A stretch of DNA of 64,000 bases from Pachypanchax playfairii. Lineage: Eukaryota; Chordata; Actinopteri; Cyprinodontiformes; Aplocheilidae. Under the pieces are notes generated by a model. It did not search any database, had not been told where the DNA came from, and saw only the letters and a program-made list of their open reading frames with translations. The position numbers and the translations under genes were made by a program. Below are positions 11,501 through 22,469 of this stretch, piece by piece. Where the stretch lies: the NCBI GenBank assembly GCA_006937955.1, contig SSNP01000038.1:2752960-2816959 (forward strand), written 5' to 3'. The first letter of the stretch is position 1. Each line of letters starts with the position of its first letter.

Positions 11501-13928
11501 GGACTGGTGACCTCCATACAGGAACTAGGAGGTCACCTTCAGGTTCTCCCACACCACAGTGTTGGTTCTGGGTACTAACTGCATACGATGATCAGAAAGT
11601 TTGAGTTTCTAGAGCTCATGAAATGTTTGATGCTGTGAGTTAACAGATAAAGTTACACAAGTCAGTAACAGCTGAGATTCTGTTAGGTTTGATGTATGTT
11701 TAGGTGATATGAAGCTAGATCCAGAATAAAACTGATGACAGTGATTCCAAATGCTAAAAGTATCAAAGAATCCAAAAATGTAGTTGTTGATAAACACAGG
11801 AGTATTAGTGTGAGGTGTTAATAACATTATGGGGGAAAGGAGCTGCTTGGTGGGGGGCCGAGACTTTTCTAGTCATGTTTGGGTTTTGATATTTGATACG
11901 AACCCGTTAACAGAGCTCTAATGTCTGAGAAACCAGGATCAGGAGGGATCAGATCATGTCTGGAAGTCTGAAATGTATTTAGGAAAATGTTTATTGAAAA
12001 GTTAAACTGGATACAGAGTTTAGCAGGAAGGCAGTGTAGGAACAGAAACATGAAGGAAACGCCTTTTTGCTGGTAATGAATCTGGATGTCTGCGATGAAC
12101 ATGACGTAACTGGAGGTGATGAAGGGACTGACATCATTGCATTGCAGTAATCAAGACATGAGTAGAAAACATGTTAATAACTTGTCTGAAGTCAGATTTA
12201 GTGCTGCATCATCATATAAAAAGCATCAAATCAGAATCTAGAATTAAACCCATTTCTTTGTGCTTCTTCCCACAGTTCCTTGTGCTGTGTGGCCCCGCCT
12301 ACCGCCCAACAGAGGAAATCGATCTTCGCAGCATTGGCTGGGGAAACATCTTTCAGCTGCCCTTCAAACACCTCAGAGACTACCGCCTGCGTTTGCTCTG
12401 CCCGTTTTTTATCTACAGTGGATTTGAAGTCATTTTTGTCGTCAGTGGATTCTCCCTGGTACGACACATGAAAGATGTGATAGACTGGTTCAAATGAGAC
12501 AGCATTTTGTTATCAGGAGAGAAAACAGTATGAATCTTTGATTGCTCTTCCTTCACAGTCCTACGGGGTCTGCATTCTGGGCCTGAAATCATTGTGGCTC
12601 CTGATAGTGGTCTATGGCCTCTCCTGCTCCGTATTCTCCCTCCTCTCTCTTTGCCTCTTACGCCTTCCTCGATGGCTGTGTCTGACTGGAGGTGCTGCGG
12701 TGCACGTGGTGCTACTGATAGTCTTAATGGCACTGTCTGTGGCGCATAATTCACCAAAGTATCTGGGTCTTCTGCTGGCGATCACTGTGCTGTGGGGACT
12801 CGGTAGCGCCCTGAATAAGACCGGGGTCAGCAGTAAGTATCACTCACCATCAAGGTTTATTTATGTTAAATCTAAATGTTTTTATAGTCACATCAAACAT
12901 AGTTTGCTGTTTTACTGTATTCTACTGTACTGTTGTACTTAACAAGCATAAAATATCATTTTATGTCAGTTTTTGGGGCTAAAAAAAACTAGTTCTATGA
13001 TACTTATATCACAGTCAATACCAGACTCAAATATCTACAGATTTCTTTATAAAGGAACAACATATAGATGTTTAGTCTCTTTGTGTTCCAGTTATTGTTG
13101 GAATGCTGTACGCTGAGGAAAAAGAACGCCTGGACTTTGTTTACACCATCTATCACTGGTGGCAGGCCATCGCCATCTTTATAGTTTACCTCTGGTCTCA
13201 AATGCCCATGAGGGTGAGTCACGTTTAGTTTGGAGATTTTACACTGTATGTTGGAGTTTTAATAACTTTTTTTTTTTTAATTTTTTGCCCATCAGGCCAA
13301 ACTTTCCATCCTGTTAGTCACGTTATTGTTGGCCTGTTATTGTTACTGGGTGATGGAGCGTCGCGTTGCACGGAAAGTACAACACAGGATGCCTCGTATC
13401 CCTCGGCCTCGGCACAAGGTGACAGTCACAGTCTATAAAAAAATACTAAATGGTTTTCCTATTAAAACGACTCACTTTGTGACTTTTTCTCATTTAATTA
13501 TAGTTAATTATTATTTTAACCTAATTTAGGTTTAAAATTAATGAGCATTTATTACATTAAAGGGAACATGCTGTGAAAATGTGTATTTCTGTGCTTGATA
13601 TTTTTCAGGCTTTATGTAAATAAAGAACAATTATAATGACTTTATTCTTGACTCCATAATTCTACTTTTTAAAGAATAAAAGTAAGTTTACTGGATCTGT
13701 TTTTGTGGTCTTCAGGTCAAAGGTTACCGCTATCTGGAAGAAGACAACTCAGATGAGTCTGATGAGTCTGATGATGAAGACAATGATGGGGAAAAGACAG
13801 ATGAAGATATGGTAGAGGAGATGCCAGCAGGGGACGGGAGAGAGGGAGTCGAGTCACCCAGAGCCCGAAGGAGAGGGGTCGAAGGTCAACAGCGCAGAGG
13901 GGAGGAAGAAGAGGAGAGGGAAGAGTGA
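8524..13928 (+). CDS. unc93b1: UNC93B1, endosomal Toll-like receptor trafficking chaperone
   Basis: Twelve coding exons with in-phase GT-AG junctions: 8524-8631, 8718-8859, 8959-9112, 9270-9431, 10023-10152, 10343-10436, 11008-11132, 12276-12458, 12559-12832, 13092-13213, 13296-13418 and 13716-13928. They give 609 aa (human about 597). The ATG directly follows an acceptor. The product is a polytopic membrane protein with many hydrophobic segments. It carries near-invariant family blocks: YWERYYTLVPSAVA, GPAYRPTEEIDLRS, GWGNIFQLPFKH, GSALNKTG, YHWWQA. The tail has the conserved YRYLEEDNSDESD acidic/serine motif, then an Arg/Glu-rich end. UNC93B1 carries nucleic-acid-sensing TLRs from the ER to endolysosomes. 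His415 (in AAVHVV) appears to align with the histidine altered in the mouse '3d' loss-of-function allele (inference from memory). The gene looks intact. Confidence 0.97.
9600..9729. repeat. (ATCC)n microsatellite in an unc93b1 intron
   Basis: About 32 nearly perfect ATCC units lie in the intron between coding exons 4 and 5. Poly-HPSI and poly-WMDG ORFs over it are artefacts. Confidence 0.97.
11335..11545 (+). repeat. Partial SINE-like copy in an unc93b1 intron
   Basis: The sequence around CATGTTCTACCTGCGCATGCA, TTTCCTCCCACAGACCA and CTCTAAATCACCCC follows the middle part of the copy at 42293-42660. The tRNA-like head is missing or decayed. Confidence 0.6.
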
Positions 13929-14551
13929 TGTGATGAAGAACAAACCAGGAGACATGTTGGACAGAGGATTAGGAGAGTAAAGGACAAACTGGATGCTGTT
14001 GTTTTATTTACTGTCAAATCAAAAAAACATGATCTGAATTTTAATCTGAATATTTTTCCTTCTAAACTTTCATAAAAAACAGAATTCAGTAACAACCATG
14101 TTGCAGCAGAAGCTGAAATCCAGTTTGAAGTTCTGTTCAAACAACAGCAGCTGGAATGTTCTGAATCTGGGTCCGAGTTTCTGTAAATATAAACAACATT
14201 TCAGCTGAATGTTTGAACCACATTCTTCACATATTAAACATATAAAAGTCCCAAATCAAAGTTAGTTAATTTTCATTGAGAAGTTCTCCCTGAAGTGCAG
14301 CTAAACCTAAAGAAGCTAAATGCTTAGGTTGTTTTGGTGGATTTAATCAGTGGCGCTCACGTTCTGCACATGCACGACTCACATCAGGTCTGTTGCAGTA
14401 AAACAGGCTGAGATTAACCAAACTAACAACCCTTTAAGTTCCATTCATGTTATTTCCATCTGTATTTTTCCTTGCTGCCATTTCTCTGTCATATTTATGA
14501 CTAATTAAACACCTGAAAATATTTTTTACCTACCCAAACCCGCTGAGTGGA

Positions 14552-14557
14552 AATAAA
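14552..14557 (+). terminator. Possible unc93b1 polyadenylation signal
   Basis: AATAAA lies about 620 bp downstream of the unc93b1 stop codon, in AT-rich sequence without ORFs. It is the first canonical hexamer I noticed after the stop. Confidence 0.4.
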
Positions 14558-14559
14558 TT

Positions 14560-17150
14560 ATTTACCTTGCAGAGTTCTATGCAGGTGAAAGACTGGGGTT
14601 TTAATTTGAGGTCATCTATTAATACAGACTTTGAACAAACATTTTAACATGTTAATTAAAATCTGACACCTTGAGGAAATTAGATCGAAGCTCATTTAGA
14701 GATGCAGAAACCCAAACACTGATTTAAAAATGCAACGTTTGTACAGTTTTGTTGAATAATTTTATCTGTAAATGTGCGTTTCTCAGGATTTATTATGTTG
14801 CTGATTATCACATCCTTTAAAAAATAATTGTTGAACGTGTCGAACACGTGTGATAAAACCAAACAACTATTCAGAAGACACAACACAGTCCTCCTGCTTT
14901 GTGATAATTCAGATTATTTGGGTCTGTGCACTTATCAGCAAAGAAAGAGAAAAGATGAGGGATTGATTTTCTCTTTTTAATCACGATGCGAGCTGTGTGT
15001 TGACAGCGTGATTATCTGGAAGCCTGCTGGATGTGAATTATTCTTTTACCTCCATGTTAATAAACTGCAGAAGAGATTTAAGACAGACAGAAAACACGAG
15101 GACTTGGTTTGTGTACATATTACAGTGCAGTTTATCCACATAAGGTGTTTTCAGTTCCTGTAATCTGAAATCCAGCTTTATGGAGGTATTGGGGTCAGAA
15201 AATCTGTATTTTTTGCCAACTCATCTGCCTGTGGAGTCTGTGTTATAGTTTGGATTTATCAGGTTTATATTAAACAACATTTTGTGTCCAAAAATTAGTT
15301 CAGCTTTTTTCTTGAAATCCCAGTTAAATAATCTCCCTTAAATACGTTTTTGTTGAAAGTTTTTTCTATTCTGTTCATTTTCTGTCTCCATGTGTCTGGC
15401 TTAACACTTTTAAATTTATTTCATGTGGTTTAAAGAGTATTCCTTGAGTCCAATTTAAAACATTAGGACTTTTGCACAGTTGTGTGGCTGAGCAGCGTGG
15501 ATCAGAAGAGGCGAAGCATCAAACTGAGAATGTTAAAGTTGAATGCAGTGGAGCCTTACAGGATCCTTTTTGGGTTATTCACTCTCAGGATACTTTTCTA
15601 CACCCGCCTTCATTGATCACTTATCGAATGCTTATTTTTGAGGATACTTTATAACTTACAGTTTATTTGTTGTATATTGTTATTTTTGACTGGGGCATTA
15701 ATGTGTGTGCTGACTCAGTCAGTCCAATATCCAAACTAAAGCTGTGAGCATCAGGGTGGTTTTAATGTTCGAGTCATTAAAGTCTGTAAGATTACCATCT
15801 TTATGCTGCCAGCATGTCTAATGCACAACAAACTGGTTCCACTCAGCCCTAAAAGGTTTAAAAAAGGTCTGATAACGGCAGTTTTAGAGTTTTTTTTTTT
15901 TAATTTTTCCCCATGACGCAAAAATCTCTTTGTGCTGGATGATTAATCCTAATAGTCTCTACAGATGAAAGTTTGATGTGTCACAGGAGGAAAATCACTG
16001 GTGTGGATAATAACAATAATTAGCTGCTTCAGATTTCAGGGTCCAGTTATTGTACCTTCACTCTGTAATGCTGTGGTGTCGGACTGGACACTGAACTGAT
16101 TCATTGCTTTTCATCATGTCTGATCCGTTCCTGCTGTGACAAATCACTGGACAAAAATACCAGTTCTTTCAAGTATTCTGTGGAACGGTTTCATACCTGC
16201 GCACATTCAGATGTCAAACACAGTGAAAAACAACCTATATAAAAGTTCAAATTGTAAAAGTTTGCTAGACATTCTGATTGTTTTGATAAATGTGCAAACT
16301 GCATTAAAGTTTCAGAAACTCAGTGTTTCCTCTGCAGGAGAGAATTTCCAACACTTTCGCTCAGAAAATTCAGATTAATTAACGAGATGTAAATAATGCA
16401 GTTATTTACCAAAACCCTCCAACGATAATTACTTTCATTTCATTAACAGTTACTTGAATATAAATAATCAACTGCTACTGGTAACAACCAGAGAGAAGAT
16501 TGCAACATGTTCAAAATAGATTTCAGTCTTCTTGGACTGATAATTTAAATGAAATATTTCATTAATATGTTTTTACAAGTAGTTTGTTTATGTTAGAGAC
16601 GAGCGCAGACCCTCCTTGAGTTGAGAAAAGCTGTTTTATTTATCTGTGAAGCAGGAAAACTAGAACTCTTCGCAATGATTATTGACTGTTTATTTCACTA
16701 AATTTAATCTGTATTTAAAAATGTTTCACGTCTTACAAACACAAACTTCTACTGACAGTCACATGAGGGGATCTGCTTTGTTCTGCTAATTATTGAATAT
16801 TATTTTAACCATGTTTTCATCCTCCTCTCTGTTTTTCTTCCATCATCATGACACAACAGTTTTCTTGGACGTTTATAGGAGTGAGTGCTGATTTCTAATT
16901 AATTAATTGGTGGCAGTTTGTGTCTGTAGTTTATTGCGGTTCTATGCACTGTTGATTTTTAACACATTCATTTTGCGATGACAGTAAATTTGACATATAG
17001 TAAAATAACAAAAACTGTCCTGGAACCATGAATATCTGTTTTTTTTTTGTCTCCTTCCTCGTAATTATGAAGGTCAATTATTGAAAAAATTGCTTGTCAA
17101 ACTCAAGACATTCACAAATGAAGCACAAATTTGACATTCCACATTGTCAG
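14560..17150. other. Intergenic, no feature seen
   Basis: This AT-rich stretch separates the unc93b1 3' end from the 3' end of the minus-strand crystallin (convergent genes). The only ORFs are short and have no coding character; there is no recognisable repeat or RNA gene. Confidence 0.6.
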
Positions 17151-17157
17151 TCTGAAC

Positions 17158-17163
17158 TTTATT
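17158..17163 (-). terminator. Polyadenylation signal of the betaA crystallin
   Basis: TTTATT on the plus strand reads AATAAA on the minus strand, about 200 bp past the stop codon of the betaA1-type crystallin. Confidence 0.6.
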
Positions 17164-17365
17164 TTGCTCATACGCCACAAAATAATGATCCGTTACAAAT
17201 AGAATCATGGATATGTTCTGGGTTTAAGAGGTAGCTGCTGCATCGCTGATGGTTCGTGTTCTACTTTTAGCTCAAAGCGCTGATACTGTGACATCAAGCC
17301 TTTGGTGCGCAGCATCCAGGTGTTAGCCTGAGTCGCCACTGCTGCGCGTCCTGATCTGTGACCTC

Positions 17366-20300
17366 TCAGTGTCTGATGCGCCTGATGGACTGGATCTTTG
17401 GAGTCTGGCAGTGGGAGCCCCAGTTCCTCCAGTGCTGGTAGTCGCCGCTGTGTCTTTCACACTCCATGATGTACTGCTGACCTCTGTAGCCCGGATACTC
17501 ATAGCACACAAAGCTGGTGAAAAGCAGAAACAGGAGAGAAATATTCAGAACATGAAAGAGCTTCATGTCTGCAGACTGAGTCGCAGTGACGCCATTTTTC
17601 AATTCAATGCGACAACATGTTGCTCCAGTGACTGAAAACCTTCTGTTTAGAGCTTGATGCATAATAATAGAATAAAACCAGAATTTTTTGTCTTTACAGT
17701 TAAATCTCTGTGTTGATACACCCAGTTTGGTTAATTAGAAATAACATTCTCATTTGCTGATTATAAAGCGAAGCTGATCGACGTCTCTTCAGGTATTTTA
17801 TAAGAGTTATTTTCTTTTGGGGAGCGTAAACATTTGGACCAGGTATTAGTTGGAATTGAGCTGAAAAAAGAAACTTGATCGTTAATAACAAGTGAAATTT
17901 AAAACCAATTCACAAAGCTAAATGATACTTTTGTTGTTTTTCATATATTTAATGAATCATTTCTATATTTATCTCAAGTGAACTGCTTCTCTGATGTTTC
18001 CTTTCAGTCACTTATAAATTCTTTTTGGTGTTTAAAGTTTTAATTGCTGGTTGTTTAGTTTAAACTGATGACAGATTACATCTAATAAACTTGTTTTTTT
18101 ATCCTGCAGTTATTAGTATGACTAGTTAAAGAAAGCTGAATATTTAATCAGCTCAGAGGTTTGAAATATTTGACTTTCTGACTAATAAACTATTTTCTTT
18201 GATTTTTGTTTGTTTCGTTTCCCACACTGACTGTTTTATCTCTACAGATCTTCTTTCATAACAAATAAGTCACACCACACTGAAATGAAACGCTGACTTA
18301 CGCTCCGCACTGCACGTGCATGGAGCCCACCTCAGGCATGAACCAGCCCATGGCCTGCAGGGACGGGTAGTCATCGCACAGCTCGGTGCAGCGACCCATG
18401 AAGTTCTCCCTCTCGTAGATCATCATGCGGCTGCTTTGGTGAGACTGTGGAGGGCAGTGACAGTTAAATTCATAACCAGGTGTGTGATTCAGACTCACTG
18501 CCTTTTCTCCTGCAGGTACTCACAGCGCAGTAGATGGGACGAAACGACATGAAACGTTCGGTGTGGTAGGACAGCGAACCAGCGTAGGCCTCCCAGTTCG
18601 GGTACTCGCCCCTCTCCAGGATGAACTGCTGACCCTGGAAATCATGATGCTCAAACCCAATCCAGCTGCAGACACAAGAGATAACAAGATATTATTATTA
18701 TTATTATAATAGTGTAAATATGTTGGTAAAAACGTAAGAAATATCTGAAATCAATATCATGAATAAATGATGATGACTGGTGAGAGAAATGTTGCCCCAC
18801 TTCTGCTAAATTTGAACTAAAATTACTGCAGCATCACAAAACAAACAATATTTACTACTTTCATTTATTTATTTGACTATTTTTTGTCCACAAAACAATA
18901 TTTCATAAATTATCATCAACGCTTTGGCAAAAAGTGATTTTTCTTTTTGTGTTTCAACAAGTTTGTCCTAAAAAGACTTTTTTCATAAAAAAACCTGTTT
19001 GGTTGTGTAAAAACTAAAAAATCATTGAACTGGACATAACTGATCACACAAAAACAAATAAAATATAAGAACAGTCTTTCAAGAAAATATTTTTTTTCAA
19101 ACAAAAGAATCAAAATGTAAAATATCTTTTTTATTTTTAGTAATTTTTATTCCACAGTTTTTATGAAATGGAAAATTGACTCTTGGTTTTTGACTAAACT
19201 ACCAATTTAAATGTATTGGCACATTTCTAGTTCTAATAAAACCTGCTTAGAGAAGATGGGCTCAGTCAGGGTGTGTGAAAGTTCTTCACCTGAGACCCGA
19301 CTTGTTTTTTACACAAACTTGAAACCAACTTCTTGAACTTCCTGTTAACTTTTTATTTTTCTCTTTGAAGTGGAAGCACACAGACGCAGGACAATGTGGA
19401 AGAGAAGCGCTCAATATGTGCTGAAACTTCTTTTGAGCATTTTATCACTTCATCAGATTTCTGCTTCTCTTTTTCTCAAACAAAGTAAAAGTCTCAAAAA
19501 ATCAACAGCTGGAATGATTTCATGATGTTTCACCCAAGTGAGGCAACGTCAAAAAATAAAGAAAAAGTATTAATTCAACATGATGGTAAAAACAGAGTTT
19601 AGAACAGATGAATTCATTATGATCACAACAACAGCTGGTTGATAAGTTCATTAATTCATCATGTTTTTATGGGTAAAGATCTCAGTTCATGTTCAGAATT
19701 GGAAGGATTTGCTGTTAAATAAGTTTAAGTTCCTTTTCTGATACTTTCAAATGATTTTGTAGTTATAGTTTCTGACACCAGCAAACAAACAAACAAACAA
19801 ACAAACAAACAAACAAACAAACAAAAAGTTGGAAAAAATCTTCCAATCCTGTTAAAATGAGTTAGAAAGTGTGACTAAAGACCGAAACAGTATTAAAAGT
19901 TGTAATTATAAAATGAGAATTCCAGATGATTTACATGGTCAAACAAAGAATAAAACACAAAGTGACACATTATTAAATGAGTGCTGGACACAAATGAACG
20001 TTTTTCAATGACATCCATCTCAACTTTCACAGTAAGTTATGTAGCAGAAAACAAAGTAGTTGCATGATGGTACTTTCATTCATGAAAAGAAAAGGACAAT
20101 TATTTCTGGACCACGTCAGGCTTGTGTGTGACCTTTGAACTTGCTCTGAAGAGGTGAACTCTGGTAACACACACTCCCTGATTAATTATAAAACAATCTT
20201 CTGCTTCAGGTTTGACTGAAAACATTCCTCCTCTGCTGCGTTAACTGGTTGGACCTATATGTAGGATGTGTTGGCTTACATAAACACATACGCACACACA

Positions 20301-20654
20301 CACACACACACACACAGCCAGACAGCGTCAGTCAGCTGTCCACAGACTCTTGCAGGCGTACAGTTTGTGTGACTCACGCTCCACTCTCCACTCGGATGGA
20401 GCGGATGTGGTCCATACCACAGTCATGGATGTTGCAGCACTCAGAGGTGAACTCCAGACATTTACCCTGGAAATGCTCCTGTTCGAACACGGTCACCTGC
20501 AGACAGGAGAACAACAGGTGTGTGGAGCTGTGCAGGTCTACGACAACATCTCTGAGTTTGTTAAAGTGAGTGGACTCACCTTAAAGAAAGGGGCTGTTCC
20601 CATCATGGGGAAGAACGTGTTGGGGGTCATGCGGATTTTAGTGACTCTGTTCAT
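17366..20654 (-). CDS. BetaA1-type crystallin (CRYBA1/A4 class)
   Basis: Five coding exons on the minus strand: 20654-20580, 20496-20378, 18665-18524, 18444-18302 and 17513-17366. All join in phase with consensus splice sites, giving 208 aa. A 25-residue N-terminal arm (MNRVTKIRMTPNTFF...) has its own exon, then four Greek-key motifs take one exon each, the classical beta-crystallin gene plan. Diagnostic segments are FEQEHFQGKCLEF, RGEYPNWEAY, SDDYPSLQAMGWF-like (CDDYPSLQAMGWF here), CYEYPGYRGQQYIMEC and the end QSIRRIRH. These fit betaA1 better than betaA2 or betaA4. The product is a soluble structural protein of lens fibre cells that oligomerises with acidic and basic beta-crystallins. It is divergent to the betaB1 gene. 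In fish nomenclature it is probably one of the cryba1-like (cryba1l) paralogues; which one I cannot tell. Confidence 0.93.
19782..19825. repeat. (CAAA)n microsatellite in a crystallin intron
   Basis: About eleven CAAA units in the long intron of the betaA-type crystallin; a (CA)n run also lies at about 20289-20315. Confidence 0.9.
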
Positions 20655-20858
20655 GTCTAGAAAAAAAATAAACAGAACAACCGCATCTTACAGGTATGAA
20701 TTAATTAGAGTTTTTCACAACAGCAGCAGTTTCAGTTTGACTTCATCTAAATTTGGAAGTTTAATCTTCAAGAGAAACATGAAAGAAAAGCCGATTAACA
20801 TGTAAAACAGTTCAGTTCCTCAGGTGGGAAAGTTTGGAATCAGTAATTTGAACCTTAC

Positions 20859-20900
20859 CTGGATGTTTTCCTCGCGCTCCTAACGCACCAAATCCTCTTT
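20859..20900 (-). other. Non-coding exon 1 of the betaA crystallin
   Basis: A donor (CATCCAG/GTAAGG on the minus strand, exon end 20859) lies about 70 bp downstream of the TATA box. It pairs with the acceptor TTTTTCTAG just before the ATG-containing exon (exon start 20656). A short leader exon is usual for beta-crystallins. The start near 20900 is estimated from TATA spacing. Confidence 0.6.
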
Positions 20901-20926
20901 ACTTTTGTCTGAACCTGGAGCTTCTG

Positions 20927-20933
20927 TTTTATA
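20927..20933 (-). promoter_or_regulatory. TATA box of the betaA crystallin
   Basis: The minus strand reads CATATAAAAC, about 30 bp before the inferred start of the leader exon. TATA promoters are the rule for lens crystallins. The flank (20935-21000) is locally CpG-rich. Confidence 0.65.
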
Positions 20934-20999
20934 TGGGCGTCCACGCGGCTCGCTCGTGCTCGTACGTGTGCGCGTACCCTCGCGACTTGATTTGAAATG

Positions 21000-22180
21000 T
21001 GTCCTTCAAATATATAAAGTCGCCCGCAGTAATACAGAGCTTTCCGGTTATATCCTTCAAAATAAAAGTCCCCAGTCAAACACTGATGAGACAGTGAGTT
21101 TAAAAGTTAAAAAATAATAATCTGCTTTGCTGTTTCTATTTGAAGTGTTCTTCAGCTGATAAATAAAGCTTAGGGAGTTGAATTTATGGTAAACATCATT
21201 CCTCCCTTAACCTTGTCAATTCATTTAGATTTGATTGACAGGTTAATGTAATGAACCAAATTAACCTGATTCTGATTCTCTGCTCTCTTCAACTATTTGC
21301 ACTTACAAGTTTAATGGTATGGAGTGAGGAAGCAACATTGTGTGGCTTAATTTATAGAAAAATATCTCAACAAACACTTAACTGGTCCGAATGTTTATAC
21401 TCCCTAAAAATAATCTTTTAAATAGGTTTCTTTCTGCTTGGTAATAAATTGGCAAGTGAGAATTTAATTTCCTGTTTAATATAAAGTTATTTTGTAAACA
21501 TCATTTATACTTAGAACTGATTTATTTTTGTCATATGAATGTGTAAATGTAGCTAAATTATTTTTCTCTTTATTTTAATGCCAAAAATATTGTAGGATGA
21601 TGTTTTGCATCTTGTGGGAAGAGCAAGTGTAGACAACAAAATCCAAACACAACAACAGACAGAGCAGAAGTGTGAGTGGTGTCAAAGCTAAAAGAAAACT
21701 GGCTGAAAAAAAAAACATTTTAATCATGTTTATAACAATACTAAATATTATACACATAAAACATCATAGTACTTTTATCTGTCATCAAACCACAAACATT
21801 TGTCCTTTAAAATGTAGAAATGCTGATAAATGGAGAAACCTGACTCTATAAAGATGTAGCATTTTATGATAAATATGTTATTAATTTGTAAAAAAAGTGC
21901 TTCTTTTGGCATGGTTTTTTGTGATATATTAGATTGTTTTTATTATTTTGTAATAGTCTAGTAAATGTGGTGTTGGAATCACATTATTATTTAATGCCCA
22001 AAAGAAAGTAAGAACTAGCGAATTCTAAATTCCAGTTTCAATCACGTGACCTTTGACACAAATTAGCAGTGAACTGATGACGTTCATCTGAAGCCTGAAA
22101 AGCTTTTATTTTGTAAATAACTGGAGAAAATATCCCGAATTCCTGTGATTAACTCCCAACAGCTTGACGCAACTCGAAGC
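21000..22180. other. Spacer between crystallin promoters, left part
   Basis: AT-rich DNA without coding exons, RNA genes or recognisable repeats. Confidence 0.5.
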
Positions 22181-22189
22181 TCTAACTTC

Positions 22190-22460
22190 TTTTTTTTCTG
22201 CGCTCATATTTGCGCGTCCAGAGCGCAGTTAGTGCGCGCGCACCGTGAGGATGGCGCTCCGTGCGCGCTCCTTTTCCACCATCAACCTCTGTGTCTCTCT
22301 GTCTTTGTAAAAACCTCCGCGGCCTGTCGACTCAGCAGATCATATAGAGGTGCGGGGGCTGAATGCGGGGCTGTTTTCAGGCTGATCGTATAGGTCAGCA
22401 GTGTCACCGTATATAGGCAACAATGAGCGGGGCTATAGGCAGAGAATGAGGAGGATTTGG
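22190..22460 (+). promoter_or_regulatory. GC-rich block with TATA-like and half-MARE motifs
   Basis: A CpG-rich island (TGCGCGTCC, GTGCGCGCGC, CTCCGCGG) in AT-rich surroundings, about 1.3 kb upstream of the betaA promoter. It contains GACTCAGCAG (22329-22338) followed by CATATAGAGG, and GGTCAGCA (22393-22400) followed by GTATATAGG (22409-22417). TCAGCA is a half Maf-response element, a motif used by lens crystallin enhancers. It may be a shared crystallin enhancer or an unassigned promoter; no open frame of note follows. Confidence 0.35.
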
Positions 22461-22469
22461 AAAACCACC

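Noticed and set aside
12413..12757. Minus-strand ORF over unc93b1 exons
   Set aside because: Antisense shadow of two conserved coding exons; it crosses an intron without signals of its own.
17369..17635. Plus-strand ORF across the last betaA crystallin exon
   Set aside because: The minus-strand frame encodes the conserved fourth Greek key with correct splice sites; the plus-strand frame is its shadow.
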